64,000 bases of DNA from Streptomyces sp. WMMC940. Its GTDB lineage: Bacteria > Actinomycetota > Actinomycetes > Streptomycetales > Streptomycetaceae. The stretch's first letter is position 1. Each line of letters starts with the position of its first letter. The translations under genes and the position numbers were made by a program. Under the pieces are notes generated by a model. That model was given only the letters and a program-made list of their open reading frames with translations. It was not told the origin of the DNA and made no database searches. The stretch lies in the NCBI RefSeq assembly GCF_027460265.1, contig NZ_JAPZBC010000001.1, forward strand, positions 6,808,001 to 6,872,000. The letters run 5' to 3'. This document shows, piece after piece, positions 47,738 through 56,021 of this stretch.

Positions 47738-48565
47738 ATGCCCGAGCTGCCGGACGTCGAGGGCTTCCGTGAGGTGCTGAGCTCCTGCGGCCGTGGCCGC
47801 AGGGTGACGAGCATCGTGGTGCGCGACCCCGCGGTTCTGCGCGGGGTCACGGTGCGTCGGCTGCGGCGGGAGGTCGAGGGGCAGCGGTTCGGGGAGCCCC
47901 GGCGCCGCGGCAAGTGGCTGATCGCTCCCACGGACGACGGGCCCGCTCTCGTCTGGCACTTCGGCATGACGGGAGCCCTGGTCTGCGCCGCCTCGGACGA
48001 GCCGCTCGGTCCGCACGACCGAGTCGTGCTCACGCTCGAGGACGACCGGCAGTTGCGCTATCGCGACCAGCGCAAGCTCCAGGGCGTCCAGCTCGCCGGG
48101 AGCGAGCGGGCAGTCACGTGCATCCTCGCCGACCTCGGTCCCGACGCCCTGTCCGTCTCCCGTGAGGAGTTCCACGAGCTGCTCGGCGGGCGGCGGGGCG
48201 CCGTGAAGAACGTGCTGATGGACCAGTCCGTCCTCGCGGGTCTGGGCAATCTGCTCAGCGACGAGATCCTGTGGCGAGCAGGAGTGGCCCCGGACAGGGC
48301 CGCCCGAGAGCTGAGCGACGCGGAGACCCGCGGCCTGTACACGGCGATGCGCAGGGTCCTCGCGTCGTCCGTGCGCGCCGCACGCGTGCCTCCCAGGCGT
48401 ACCTGGCTGACCGGCCGGCGGGAGGACTCCGAACCCCGGTGCCCGCGCTGCGACGGACCACTGCGCTCCCGCCGCCTCTCCGGCCGCCGCACCCTGTGGT
48501 GCCCGCACTGCCAGAGCCGCTCCCGTCGCGCGGAACGCGATGTTCATCCCGCAAAAGGCGGGTAG
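47738..48565 (+). CDS. Fpg/Nei-family DNA glycosylase
   Basis: A 275-residue Fpg/Nei protein. After Met removal the catalytic proline and glutamate are first (MPELPDVEG), with Lys59 in GKWLI and the helix-two-turn-helix at VLAGLGNLLSDEILWRAGV. The C-terminal zinc finger is CPRC and CPHC. It removes oxidised bases and nicks DNA by beta/delta elimination. The DVE variant and overall divergence suggest one of the several extra Fpg/Nei paralogues in Streptomyces rather than the main MutM. The start ATG follows GGAGGTGGGA. It is the second DNA glycosylase in the window, but of an unrelated fold and outside the NRPS cluster. Confidence 0.92.
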   Translation: MPELPDVEGFREVLSSCGRGRRVTSIVVRDPAVLRGVTVRRLRREVEGQRFGEPRRRGKWLIAPTDDGPALVWHFGMTGALVCAASDEPLGPHDRVVLTLEDDRQLRYRDQRKLQGVQLAGSERAVTCILADLGPDALSVSREEFHELLGGRRGAVKNVLMDQSVLAGLGNLLSDEILWRAGVAPDRAARELSDAETRGLYTAMRRVLASSVRAARVPPRRTWLTGRREDSEPRCPRCDGPLRSRRLSGRRTLWCPHCQSRSRRAERDVHPAKGG

Positions 48566-48934
48566 GCGCGCTGCATGGCGAAACGGTCGGCGCGGCCGCT
48601 GCCGGAGGACGACTCCGCCCCTGGGGCGGCGTCCCGTGCGCCCGGCGAGCCGCGGCATGGGCCTCGGACCGTACCGGCCCCCGGGCCCGGCTCCGCCCGG
48701 GCAGGGGCCGGTGCGGTGGAGCGCGACGAGGGATCACGAAGGCCAGGGCTGTGGAACGGCATGACGACCGGGCCGTCGAACGACTGGGGCGCACGGACCA
48801 CCGGGGGCCCGACGGACGTCGAGGGTCGACAGAGGGCGGCCGGAGGCGGCGGATGACGAGGCACGGCTCGCTCAGGAGGCACAGGTCCGGCGCAGGACCG
48901 GGGTCGACGGAGCACCGCAGGACGGAGAACCGAC
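48566..48934. other. Gene-free stretch
   Basis: I see no gene I can support in these 369 bp. A 93-codon frame (48575-48856) is Pro/Arg/Gly-rich, lacks a ribosome site and resembles no family. The promoter of the nucleotidyltransferase operon is expected near the right end. Confidence 0.45.
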
Positions 48935-49642
48935 ATGGACCAGGCCCCGACGGGGAACCGGAGCGACGGCCGTCGGCTGCACGTCGCCGGTAGCGGCGAC
49001 GCCCCGCCGGGTGGCCGTGCCCCGGGTGCCGCCGGGCCGCCTTCCGGCCGGGCGGCATCGCTGCCGCAGGACCACACCCAGGCCATCCTGGAGACGACGA
49101 AGCACGTGGCCGCACTACTGAAGGCGTCCGGGCATCCCTTCGCGCTGGCCGGAAGCGTCGCCGCGCACGCCCACGGAGTGCCGGCGGGCTTCCAGCACGA
49201 CACGGACTTCTGCATCCGGAGCGAGGACGTCGACGGGGTGGTCCAGGCGCTGCGGGACGGCGGCGTGGAAATCGTCCCCGCCCCGGAGGACTGGCTGGTC
49301 AAGGCCAGATCGGGCGATGAGGACATCGATCTGATCTTCCATCTGGCAGGCGGGCCGGTGACCGACGCCATGCTGGAACGCGCGCCCGTGCTGGCCGTCG
49401 ACTCGGTGCGGATGCCGGTCCTGGCCCCGTACGACCTGCTCAGCAGCCTGCTCGCGGCCCTGTCCGAGCACCACTGCGACTTCGCGCCGCTGCTGACCGT
49501 CGCACGCACCCTGCGGGAGCTCATCGACTGGGACGCCCTGCGGGAGGAGCACCAGCGGAATCCGCTGCCGGACGCGTTCCTCTACCTGCTGGAACGTCTC
49601 GGCGTCATCGAACCACGGGAACCGAGGGAGGCCGGGCCGTGA
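48935..49642 (+). CDS. MNT-type nucleotidyltransferase family protein
   Basis: A 235-residue protein of the minimal/AbiEii-like nucleotidyltransferase fold. It has AGSVAAHAHGV followed by HDTDFCI (the GS...DxD metal-binding pattern) and a third acidic strand EDIDLIFHL, then a helical C-terminal part. The N-terminal 45 residues are a low-complexity extension. Related proteins transfer nucleotides to proteins or small molecules, often as toxin or resistance enzymes, but no cognate antitoxin is seen. It starts at ATG with GGAG upstream and its stop overlaps the BON gene (GTGA), so it heads a three-gene coupled operon. Confidence 0.8.
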   Translation: MDQAPTGNRSDGRRLHVAGSGDAPPGGRAPGAAGPPSGRAASLPQDHTQAILETTKHVAALLKASGHPFALAGSVAAHAHGVPAGFQHDTDFCIRSEDVDGVVQALRDGGVEIVPAPEDWLVKARSGDEDIDLIFHLAGGPVTDAMLERAPVLAVDSVRMPVLAPYDLLSSLLAALSEHHCDFAPLLTVARTLRELIDWDALREEHQRNPLPDAFLYLLERLGVIEPREPREAGP

Positions 49643-49902
49643 AGCACACCGACACCGGCGAGGGTGCCTACCGCGTCGCACGGATCCGCGAACGCCTGGC
49701 CGGGGACGACACCGCCGAACTGGGCGTCCGCGTCGAGGAACGCGGCGGCGCCGTGCTGCTCACCGGCACCGTGTCCTCGCCGGAACAGCGCGACGGGATC
49801 CTGCGCACCGTGCGGGACGAACTGGGCGACGACACCCCCGTCCGGTCCGACCTCGTGGTCGCCTCCACCGCCGCGCCCGACGTCCACGAGGAGCTGCCAT
49901 GA
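49639..49902 (+). CDS. BON-domain protein
   Basis: An 87-residue protein consisting of one BON domain: ARIRERLAGDDTAELGVRVEERGGAVLLTGTVSSPEQRDGILRTVRDEL, the alpha-beta-beta-alpha fold that binds phospholipid surfaces or modified glycans. There is no signal peptide, so it is presumably cytoplasmic or membrane-peripheral. It starts in a GTGA overlap with the nucleotidyltransferase and ends in an ATGA overlap with the metallophosphoesterase, suggesting that the three products act together. Confidence 0.86.
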   Translation: MKHTDTGEGAYRVARIRERLAGDDTAELGVRVEERGGAVLLTGTVSSPEQRDGILRTVRDELGDDTPVRSDLVVASTAAPDVHEELP

Positions 49903-50705
49903 TCCGCATCGCGGCCGTCGGCGACATCCATCTCGGCGAGGACGGCCGGGGCAGGCTTCGCCCGGCCTTCGACACCCTCCGCGACCGCGCGGACGTCTTC
50001 CTGCTCGCGGGTGACCTCACCCGCCACGGCACCGTGGCCGAGGCCGAGGTCGTCGCCGGAGAAGTGGCGGGGTTGCCCGTGCCGGTCGTGGGCGTCCTCG
50101 GCAACCACGACTACCACGGCGATCAGGAGGCGGAGATCACGGCCGTGCTCGGGGACGCCGGGGTCACCGTCCTGGAGGGCGATTCGGCCGTGCTCGACAT
50201 CGACGGCACGAAGGTCGGCGTCGCCGGTACGAAGGGCTTCTGCGGCGGCTACGCGGGCCGCAGCGCGGGAGAGTTCGGCGAACCGCTGATGAAGGAGTTC
50301 GTCCGCTACACCCGGCGCTGCGCGACGAACCTGCGCCGCTCGCTGGAGGCTCTGGCCGCGGAGGGCAGCGATGTGCGCATCGCCCTGACGCACTTCTCGC
50401 CCGTCCCCGACACCCTCGCCGGCGAGCCGCCCGAGATCTATCCGTTCCTCGGCAGCTATCTGCTGGCCGAGGCCGTCGATGAGGGGGGCGCGGACCTGGC
50501 CGTGCACGGCCATGCGCACCTCGGCGTGGAACACGGCATGACCGACGGCGGCGTGCGGGTGCGCAATGTGGCGCAGCCCGTGATCGGGCGCGCGTTCGCC
50601 GTCTACGACCTCCGCGTACCTCAACGGTCCGGGTGTGTCCACCGATCAACCGATCCCCGGACCACCCCCGTGGACCGGAAGCAGCCGGGCAGTAGCCGGA
50701 CATGA
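49899..50705 (+). CDS. Calcineurin-like metallophosphoesterase
   Basis: A 268-residue metallophosphoesterase. It shows the metal-binding series GDIHL, LLAGDLTRHG, LGNHDYH, LTHFSP and HGHAHLG, the D-x-H...GD...GNHD...H...GHxH signature. The core ends near residue 245 and a short unrelated tail follows. Such enzymes hydrolyse phosphodiesters, including nucleotides, lipids and cyclic nucleotides; the substrate is unknown. Coupling by ATGA to the BON protein and, through it, to a nucleotidyltransferase hints at a make-and-break pair acting on one nucleotidyl compound (inference). Confidence 0.92.
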   Translation: MIRIAAVGDIHLGEDGRGRLRPAFDTLRDRADVFLLAGDLTRHGTVAEAEVVAGEVAGLPVPVVGVLGNHDYHGDQEAEITAVLGDAGVTVLEGDSAVLDIDGTKVGVAGTKGFCGGYAGRSAGEFGEPLMKEFVRYTRRCATNLRRSLEALAAEGSDVRIALTHFSPVPDTLAGEPPEIYPFLGSYLLAEAVDEGGADLAVHGHAHLGVEHGMTDGGVRVRNVAQPVIGRAFAVYDLRVPQRSGCVHRSTDPRTTPVDRKQPGSSRT

Positions 50706-50756
50706 CGGTGAACAACCCCGACCCCGGCCCGCTCCGGGTACCGACTCCCCTGACAT

Positions 50757-50781
50757 GACTGAGGGTTGGGATGGGGGGTAC
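50757..50781 (+). promoter_or_regulatory. SigB-like promoter of the small VOC gene
   Basis: GACT (50757-50760), 15 nt, then GGGTAC (50776-50781): a full match to the GNNT-N14-16-GGGTAC/T pattern of Streptomyces SigB promoters. Transcription would start near 50788, about 36 nt before the ATG. Confidence 0.6.
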
Positions 50782-50823
50782 CCGCCGTACCCATCCGTGA
50801 AGTCATGCCGAAGGGGAGGGGAC

Positions 50824-51204
50824 ATGGCGGTTCCCAAGACGGCGATGCTAGCCCTCGACTGCGCCGAGCCGGAGGCGCTCGCCGAGTTCTACGCGGCGCT
50901 GCTCGGCGCCGAGGTGCGAAGGACGTCCGACTCCGATCTCATCGAGGTCGTCGGCCAGGACGGTTCCGTACTGGGCTTCCAGCGCGACCATGGACTCGCG
51001 CCCCCGAGCTGGCCCCGTCCGGAGGACGCCCAGCAGGCCCATCTGCTGGTCCTGCTGCCCAGGGGGGACCTGGACGAGGCGGAGCGCGAGGCCGTGAGCC
51101 TCGGGGCGACCCCGATGGACGTGACCGACCGGGGGACCCCGCGCGAGGCCCGGTTGCTGTCCGACCCGGCAGGCCACTCCTTCCTGCTGCGGGCCCGCGG
51201 GTAG
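50824..51204 (+). CDS. Single-domain VOC protein
   Basis: A 126-residue vicinal-oxygen-chelate protein (KTAMLALDCAEPEALAEFYAALLGAEV at the start, LSDPAGHSFLL at the end). It is one domain long, so it should work as a dimer. Family members include glyoxalase-like enzymes and resistance proteins; the substrate is unknown. I chose ATG 50824 (GGGGAGGG upstream); the open frame extends to 50635 but unlike the family. It has its own SigB-like promoter, implying stress induction. Confidence 0.87.
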   Translation: MAVPKTAMLALDCAEPEALAEFYAALLGAEVRRTSDSDLIEVVGQDGSVLGFQRDHGLAPPSWPRPEDAQQAHLLVLLPRGDLDEAEREAVSLGATPMDVTDRGTPREARLLSDPAGHSFLLRARG

Positions 51205-51310
51205 CCGGTGCCCGGAGGTGGTGGCTCCGCCGGTAGTGGGTACGCGCGGGGCGTGCCCGTTCGTGCGGCGGGCGTCGCCCGCACGGCCGCGGACGAGAGG
51301 AGTCGCTGTC

Positions 51311-51772
51311 ATGAGCACGATCAGGGAATCCGTCGAGGTCGACGTCCCCGTCAGCACCGCGTACAACCAGTGGACGCAGTTCGAGGAGTTCCCGAACTTC
51401 ATGGAGGGCGTCGAGGAGGTGAAGCAGCTCGACGACCGCCACAACCACTGGACCACCAGGATCGGCGGCGTCCACCGGGAGTTCGACACCGAGATCGTCG
51501 ACCAGCTCCCGGACGAGCGCATCACCTGGCGCACCACCGGCGGTGACACCAGGCAGAAGGGTACGGTCGCCTTCCAGCGCCTGGACGACACGCGCACCCG
51601 TGTGGAGCTGGTGATGGATGTCGAACCCACCGGAGCCGCCGAGAGGGCCGCGGCCATGGCCGGACTGATCGACCGGCGGGTGAAGGCCGACATGCGGCGT
51701 TTCAAGGACTTCGTCGAGGGCCGGGGTGACGAGTCCGGGGCCTGGCGCGGACGCATCCGTCCCACCACCTGA
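51311..51772 (+). CDS. SRPBCC-family (polyketide cyclase-like) protein
   Basis: A 153-residue SRPBCC/START-like protein: STIRESVEVDVPVSTAYNQWTQFEEFPNFMEGV at the start, the WRTTGGDTRQKGTVAFQRLD strand pair and a long C-terminal helix (DRRVKADMRRFKDFVEG). The fold encloses a hydrophobic cavity for lipids or aromatic ligands; this subgroup is common in Streptomyces and its ligand is unknown. The ATG follows AGGAG. A GGGTAC at 51238-51243, about 68 bp upstream, could be a SigB-type -10 box, but a matching -35 is not evident. Confidence 0.86.
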   Translation: MSTIRESVEVDVPVSTAYNQWTQFEEFPNFMEGVEEVKQLDDRHNHWTTRIGGVHREFDTEIVDQLPDERITWRTTGGDTRQKGTVAFQRLDDTRTRVELVMDVEPTGAAERAAAMAGLIDRRVKADMRRFKDFVEGRGDESGAWRGRIRPTT

Positions 51773-51958
51773 TCCGCTCCCACCGCCCTCGCCCCGGTCG
51801 GGACTCCGGATCTCCCCTCCGCCCGCGGACGCCGCATCGTGCCGGCGGAGCCGCGGACCGGTCGTCCGGAGGCGCCGGCTGCCCGATGGGAAACGGCGTG
51901 GCCCGCCCCCTTCCACCGACCGAGGAGCAAAGAGGGGCACAGTGGGTACACGTGAGGC

Positions 51959-53047
51959 ATGAGTGACACAGCGGCCGACCTTCGGGCGCCGGCGCTGCCG
52001 AAGCCGCGGGGCGCGCTCTCCGAGGCGGTCATCGGCCGCCTCACCGAGGGAACGCCGCTTCCCGCGGTCGCGGTCGCCGCCGGGACGGACCCGTACGGCG
52101 ACGATCTTCAGCTCGCCCTCTACCTCTGCTACGAGCTCCACTACCGCGGCTTCTCCGGGGTGGATCCGGCCCTGGAGTGGGATCCGGGCCTGCTCGGGGT
52201 GCGGCGCGCTCTGGAGGACCGTTTCCTGGCGGCCCTGCGGAGGGACGCCACCCGCCACGAGACCGTTGACGAGGCCGTGGCGGGGCTCCTGGTCGAGCCG
52301 GTCCGGGGCGCCTCGATATCGCACCATCTGTGGCACGAGGGAGAACTGTGGCAGCTGAGGGAGCTCGCGGCCCAGCGGTCCCTGTACCACCTCAAGGAGG
52401 CCGACCCGCACGCCTGGGTGCTGCCGAGGCTGTGGGGTCGGGCCAAGGCGGGGATGGCCGCCGTGGAGTTCGACGAGTACGGCGGCGGTCGGGCGGACCG
52501 GATCCACGCCCGACTCTTCGCCGCCCTCATGGAGGACCTGGGGCTGGACACCACGTACGGCCGCTATGTCGACTCGGCGCCCGCGCCGATGCTGGCGACG
52601 GTGAACGTCATGTCCCTGTTCGGGCTGCACCGCGCGCTGCGAGGCTGTCTGGTCGGGCACTTCGCGACCGTCGAGATCACGTCCTCACCGGCGTCGCGGC
52701 GGATGGCCGGGGCGATGCGCCGCGCCGGGGCCGGCCCCGCGGCCGAGTTCTTCTACGACGAGCACGTCGAGGCGGACGCCGTCCACGAGCAGGTCGTGCG
52801 GCGCGAGGTCATCGCCGGTCTTCTCGACGAGGAGCCCTCGCTGGAGGCCGATGTGGCGTTCGGTGTCGACGCCACCGTCCATCTCGACGAGCGCCTCGAG
52901 CGGCATGTGCTCGCCGCCTGGCGGGACGGTCGGACCTCGCTGAGGGGCAGGGGCCTGCCCGCCCGGTCGGATACCGGGGCCCGAATGCGGGCGACCCGTG
53001 CGGGCGGACCAGCGGGCACGGATGATTGGGCTGATATGTCAGGGTAA
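51959..53047 (+). CDS. Iron-containing redox enzyme family (haem oxygenase-like fold)
   Basis: A 362-residue protein of the iron-containing redox enzyme family (Haem_oxygenas_2-like). Helical segments carry the expected His/Glu ligands, e.g. ELHYRGF, HLWHEGELWQ, EFDEYGGGRADRIHARLF and FFYDEHVEADAVHEQVV. These are non-haem diiron or related oxidases/oxygenases; known members act on amino acids or fatty acids, but the substrate here is unknown. It lies 3 bp before a HemK-type methyltransferase gene, followed by a CDGSH iron-sulphur protein, a trio I recall as conserved in Streptomyces. The C-terminal 45 residues are low-complexity. Confidence 0.86.
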   Translation: MSDTAADLRAPALPKPRGALSEAVIGRLTEGTPLPAVAVAAGTDPYGDDLQLALYLCYELHYRGFSGVDPALEWDPGLLGVRRALEDRFLAALRRDATRHETVDEAVAGLLVEPVRGASISHHLWHEGELWQLRELAAQRSLYHLKEADPHAWVLPRLWGRAKAGMAAVEFDEYGGGRADRIHARLFAALMEDLGLDTTYGRYVDSAPAPMLATVNVMSLFGLHRALRGCLVGHFATVEITSSPASRRMAGAMRRAGAGPAAEFFYDEHVEADAVHEQVVRREVIAGLLDEEPSLEADVAFGVDATVHLDERLERHVLAAWRDGRTSLRGRGLPARSDTGARMRATRAGGPAGTDDWADMSG

Positions 53048-53050
53048 GCG

Positions 53051-53704
53051 TTGTATGTGACGCTCATCATGTTGCCGGGGGTGTACGCCCCGCAGGACGA
53101 CACCGTCCTCCTCGCCGGGGCCCTCCGGCGGGAGGTGCTGCCGCCGAGGGCCAGGGTTCTCGACGTGGGCACCGGGACGGGCGTCCTGGCCGTGGCGGCG
53201 GCCAGACGCGGCGCCCGCGTCACCGCCGTGGACATCTCCCGGTCGGCGGTGTGGACGGCTCGGCTCAACGCACTGCTGGCCCGGACGCCGGTGCGGGTAC
53301 TGCGTGGCGATCTCACCGCCCCCGTCGAGGGCTGCGCCTTCGACCTCGTCGTCGCCAACCCGCCGTACGTGCCCAGCCCCGGCCCGCCCGGCCGGGGTGC
53401 GGCGCGCGCCTGGGACGCCGGACGCGACGGACGGCTGGTGCTGGACCGGATCTGCGGTGAGGTGCCCGGGCTGCTGCGGCCGGGCGGGGTGCTGCTCCTC
53501 GTGCACTCGGCGCTGAGCGGTGAGCGGGCCACGCTGGCCCGGTTGCGGTCGGCCGGGCTGAGGACGGAGGTCACCGAGCGACGTCAGGTGGCTCTGGGGC
53601 CCGTCCTGCGGTCGAGGCGGGTGTGGCTGTGCCGCCGGGGCCTGCTGAGCCCGGGCGGTCAGAGGGAGGAACTGGTGGTCATCCGTGCCGAACGAACGCG
53701 GTGA
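53051..53704 (+). CDS. HemK2/MTQ2-like protein methyltransferase
   Basis: A 217-residue class I methyltransferase with motif I LDVGTGTGVLAVAAA and the catalytic NPPY (VVANPPYVPS) of enzymes that methylate glutamine or other amide nitrogens. It lacks the N-terminal domain of PrmC, resembling the compact HemK2 type. Its target is unknown; the neighbouring iron redox enzyme or CDGSH protein are possible partners. Starts at TTG 53051, GTG 53057 or ATG 53069 are possible; I report the first, because AGGG lies upstream. It overlaps the CDGSH gene by 20 bp. Confidence 0.86.
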   Translation: MYVTLIMLPGVYAPQDDTVLLAGALRREVLPPRARVLDVGTGTGVLAVAAARRGARVTAVDISRSAVWTARLNALLARTPVRVLRGDLTAPVEGCAFDLVVANPPYVPSPGPPGRGAARAWDAGRDGRLVLDRICGEVPGLLRPGGVLLLVHSALSGERATLARLRSAGLRTEVTERRQVALGPVLRSRRVWLCRRGLLSPGGQREELVVIRAERTR

Positions 53705-53888
53705 GAAGCCGCGCCGCATCACCGCTCGGACCGACGGGCCGGTGCTCGTCGAGGGTCCGGTAGAGATCGTCCTCGAGGACGGAACCGTGGTTTCCTCGGA
53801 CCGCTTCTGCGTCGCCCTGTGCACCTGCCGGAGAAGCCTTCGCTTCCCCTGGTGCGACACCAGTCACCGGCGCCGCGCACGCGACTGA
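53685..53888 (+). CDS. CDGSH iron-sulphur domain protein
   Basis: A 67-residue protein with one CDGSH motif: Cys46-x-Cys48-x2-Ser51-x3-Pro55-x-Cys57-Asp-Thr-Ser-His61, the three-Cys/one-His ligand set of a 2Fe-2S cluster. The canonical Gly of CDGSH is Thr here. Such proteins act in redox sensing or cluster transfer. It starts at GTG inside the methyltransferase gene and is followed at once by a long hairpin terminator, so it is last in the operon. Confidence 0.92.
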   Translation: MPNERGEKPRRITARTDGPVLVEGPVEIVLEDGTVVSSDRFCVALCTCRRSLRFPWCDTSHRRRARD

Positions 53889-53959
53889 GTCGGGGCGTCC
53901 GGTCACCACGCGCGCCCGGACGGGGCAGCGCGCGCGCGGTGACCGGACGCCCCGACTCC
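53886..53959. terminator. Long bidirectional hairpin terminator
   Basis: A perfect inverted repeat of about 21 bp begins at the CDGSH stop (left arm from 53886; right arm ends near 53959), with a GC-rich loop of about 30 nt that can itself pair. It separates the CDGSH gene (+) from the WhiB-like gene (-). Confidence 0.85.
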
Positions 53960-54037
53960 GGATGGCCGGGTGCCCGGCCGTCGTGAAGGCCGGGCGCGGA
54001 TGCCCGGACGGACGGACCGGAGGCTCCGCCCGCTTCC

Positions 54038-54388
54038 TCAGGCGGCCGGGCGGCACACCCTGTCCCGGTCGCCCCGCTCGGCCTCCCGCCGGCCGCGCTC
54101 CTCCCGCTCGCCCCTGGCGGGCCCGAGCAGCGTCCGGAGCTCGCGCTCGCCGAGTCCGCCCCATACGCCGAACCGCTCACGGGTCTCCAGGGCGTGGCGC
54201 AGACAGGACCTGCGTACCGGACACCGGCCGCACACGCGCTTGGCCTTCTTCTCCCGCTCGTCCCGGGCGTCACCGCGCTCGTTGGGCGGATGGAAGAACA
54301 GGCTGCTGTCCGCGCCCCGGCAGGCGGCGCGCAGTTGCCAGTCCCAGTGGTGGTTCGCTGCGCCGGGCAGGCGCGACACATCCGTCAT
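54038..54388 (-). CDS. WhiB-like iron-sulphur transcription factor
   Basis: A 116-residue Wbl protein. Four cysteines (Cys23, Cys53, Cys56, Cys62) bind a 4Fe-4S cluster, FGVWGGLGERE is the family turn motif, and a basic C-terminal region (REERGRREAERGDRDR) can bind DNA. Wbl proteins act with primary sigma factors in development, redox sensing or antibiotic resistance. The start ATG was placed at MTDVSRLPG, as the longer frame upstream is unlike the family. A SigB-like promoter lies 33 bp upstream. Which of the Streptomyces Wbl subgroups it is cannot be settled from sequence reading alone. Confidence 0.92.
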   Translation of the reverse strand: MTDVSRLPGAANHHWDWQLRAACRGADSSLFFHPPNERGDARDEREKKAKRVCGRCPVRRSCLRHALETRERFGVWGGLGERELRTLLGPARGEREERGRREAERGDRDRVCRPAA

Positions 54389-54420
54389 CGGACGTCCTCT
54401 CCCTCGGGTGTCGTCCCCGG

Positions 54421-54445
54421 GTACCCCGCGCCCGTCGCGCCAAGC
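54421..54445 (-). promoter_or_regulatory. SigB-like promoter of the WhiB-like gene
   Basis: On the - strand GCTT (54445-54442), 15 nt, then GGGTAC (54426-54421). It fully matches GNNT-N15-GGGTAC. Transcription would begin near 54413, about 25 nt before the ATG. Confidence 0.6.
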
Positions 54446-54653
54446 GGACGGCAGCGCATGCCCGTACGGCAAGCGCCCTCCCCGTCCTCGACCGACGCCC
54501 TCCGCCGGTCCTTGCCGGTCCGCCGGGGTCCTCCCGCCCCTCGTCGCCGATCCGGTACTCGCCTGGCCGGAACAGGTGCGAAGCCGGGTATACCGGACGC
54601 CCTGGCGGGTACGCGCACGGATGCAAGCGGCCCTCCGCTGAAAGGCGGCAGAG

Positions 54654-55682
54654 ATGAACGGGACGACCCCCGACGGGACCGGACTGCGCGTGGTGGTCGT
54701 CGGGGCCACCGGCAACGCCGGGACGAGCGTGGTGGAGGCACTCTCCGGGCATCCGGGCGTGGCCTCGCTCGTCGGACTGGCCCGCCGGATCCCCTCCTGG
54801 CGGCCGGACCGCACCACCTGGGCGGCCGCCGACATCGACCCCGGCGGCGCCGACCTCGTGCCGCTCCTCACCGGAGCCGACGCCGTCATTCATCTGGCCT
54901 GGAAGTTCCAGCCCACCCACGATCCCGTGACGACCTGGCGGACCAACGTGCTCGGCGCCATCCGCGTCTTCGAGGCGGCGGCCGCTGCCGGCGTGCCCGC
55001 GTTGGTCCACGCCTCATCGGTCGGGGCCTACTCACCGGGTCCCAAGACCAATGCGGTGGACGAGAGCTGGCCCACCCACGGCTGGCCCCAGGCGGCGTAC
55101 TGCCGCGAGAAGGCGTACCTGGAGCGCTACCTCGACGCCTACGAACACCGGAATCCCGCGACGCGGGTCGTGCGGATGCGCCCGGGGTTCCTGTTCAAGC
55201 GCGAGTCCGCCTCCCAGCAGCGCCGGCTGTTCGCGGGCCGTCTCCTGCCCGCGCATCTCGTCCGCCCGTCGCTCGTGCCCGCCGTACCCGATCTGCCAGG
55301 GCTGACGTTCCAGGCGCTGCACACCGACGACGCGGCGGCCGCGTACCGGGAGGCCGTCGTCCGGCCGGTCCGGGGCGCATTCAACCTCGCCGCGGCCCCG
55401 CCTCTGGACGCGGCCGGACTCGCGCGGATCCTGGAGGCACGACCGCTGCGGCTTCCGCTCCCGCCGGTGCGGGCCGCGCTGTCCGCGGCCTGGCGGCTGC
55501 GCCTGGTGCCCGCTTCGCCCGATCTTTTCGACGCGGTACTGCGGCTGCCGCTGATGGACTGTTCGCGTGCCCGGGACGAACTCGGCTGGACGCCGCGCCA
55601 CACGGCCGTCGAGGCGGTACGGGAATTCCTCGACGGCCTGCACGCTCAGGCCGGGATGGACACCGCCCCACTGGCGGCGTGA
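54654..55682 (+). CDS. Extended SDR: NAD-dependent epimerase/dehydratase family
   Basis: A 342-residue extended short-chain dehydrogenase. It has the N-terminal nucleotide-binding GATGNAG, HASSVGAYSPG with the catalytic Ser region, and Tyr-x3-Lys in AYCREKAY. The C-terminal half (LTFQALHTDDAAAAYREAV, GAFNLAAAPPLDAAGL) matches UDP-sugar or sterol-type epimerases/dehydratases. Its substrate is unknown. The ATG start follows GGCGGCAG. It stands alone, with gene-free flanks. Confidence 0.9.
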   Translation: MNGTTPDGTGLRVVVVGATGNAGTSVVEALSGHPGVASLVGLARRIPSWRPDRTTWAAADIDPGGADLVPLLTGADAVIHLAWKFQPTHDPVTTWRTNVLGAIRVFEAAAAAGVPALVHASSVGAYSPGPKTNAVDESWPTHGWPQAAYCREKAYLERYLDAYEHRNPATRVVRMRPGFLFKRESASQQRRLFAGRLLPAHLVRPSLVPAVPDLPGLTFQALHTDDAAAAYREAVVRPVRGAFNLAAAPPLDAAGLARILEARPLRLPLPPVRAALSAAWRLRLVPASPDLFDAVLRLPLMDCSRARDELGWTPRHTAVEAVREFLDGLHAQAGMDTAPLAA

Positions 55683-56021
55683 GGCAGGGAGCGCGCCTGG
55701 GCCGTCCCGCCGGTCGTCGCTCCCGCCGTGCCCCTGGCCGCCCGCGGCACGCCCGCTGCCCCGGCCCGCAACACGCCGCCCGCGGCGTTCGGTTCGGCCG
55801 GCTCCGCGCCCGGATCGTCCCGGCGGGGGGCGTCCGCGGCGAGTTCCACCGGGAACCGGTGCTCCGGTGGCCGCCCGGCATCAGGAGGACGAACCGCGGC
55901 TGCTCGCACGGCGATCACCTCGGCGCCCGTGCGGGGGCGGTCGGCGGACGAGGCGCGCGCCGCCACCCCGCCCCGGCGGGTCGGTGACCGCTACCGGGGC
56001 CGGGAGGGCTTCGGCCGGGGC
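55683..56021. other. Gene-free stretch
   Basis: The 339 bp between the epimerase (+) and the cyclophilin (-) carry Ala/Arg/Pro-rich frames on both strands but nothing that resembles a gene. I saw no strong hairpin on a quick reading. Confidence 0.45.

Noticed and set aside
48575..48856. 93-codon frame between the Fpg/Nei and nucleotidyltransferase genes
   Set aside because: Low-complexity Pro/Arg/Gly composition, no ribosome site, no family.
50736..50741. GGGTAC upstream of the small VOC gene, considered as a first SigB promoter
   Set aside because: No GNNT at the needed distance; the second GGGTAC at 50776 matches fully.
51944..51949. GGGTAC just before the iron redox enzyme gene, considered as a SigB -10 box
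   Set aside because: It lies only 10 bp from the start codon and has no GNNT at 14-16 nt upstream.
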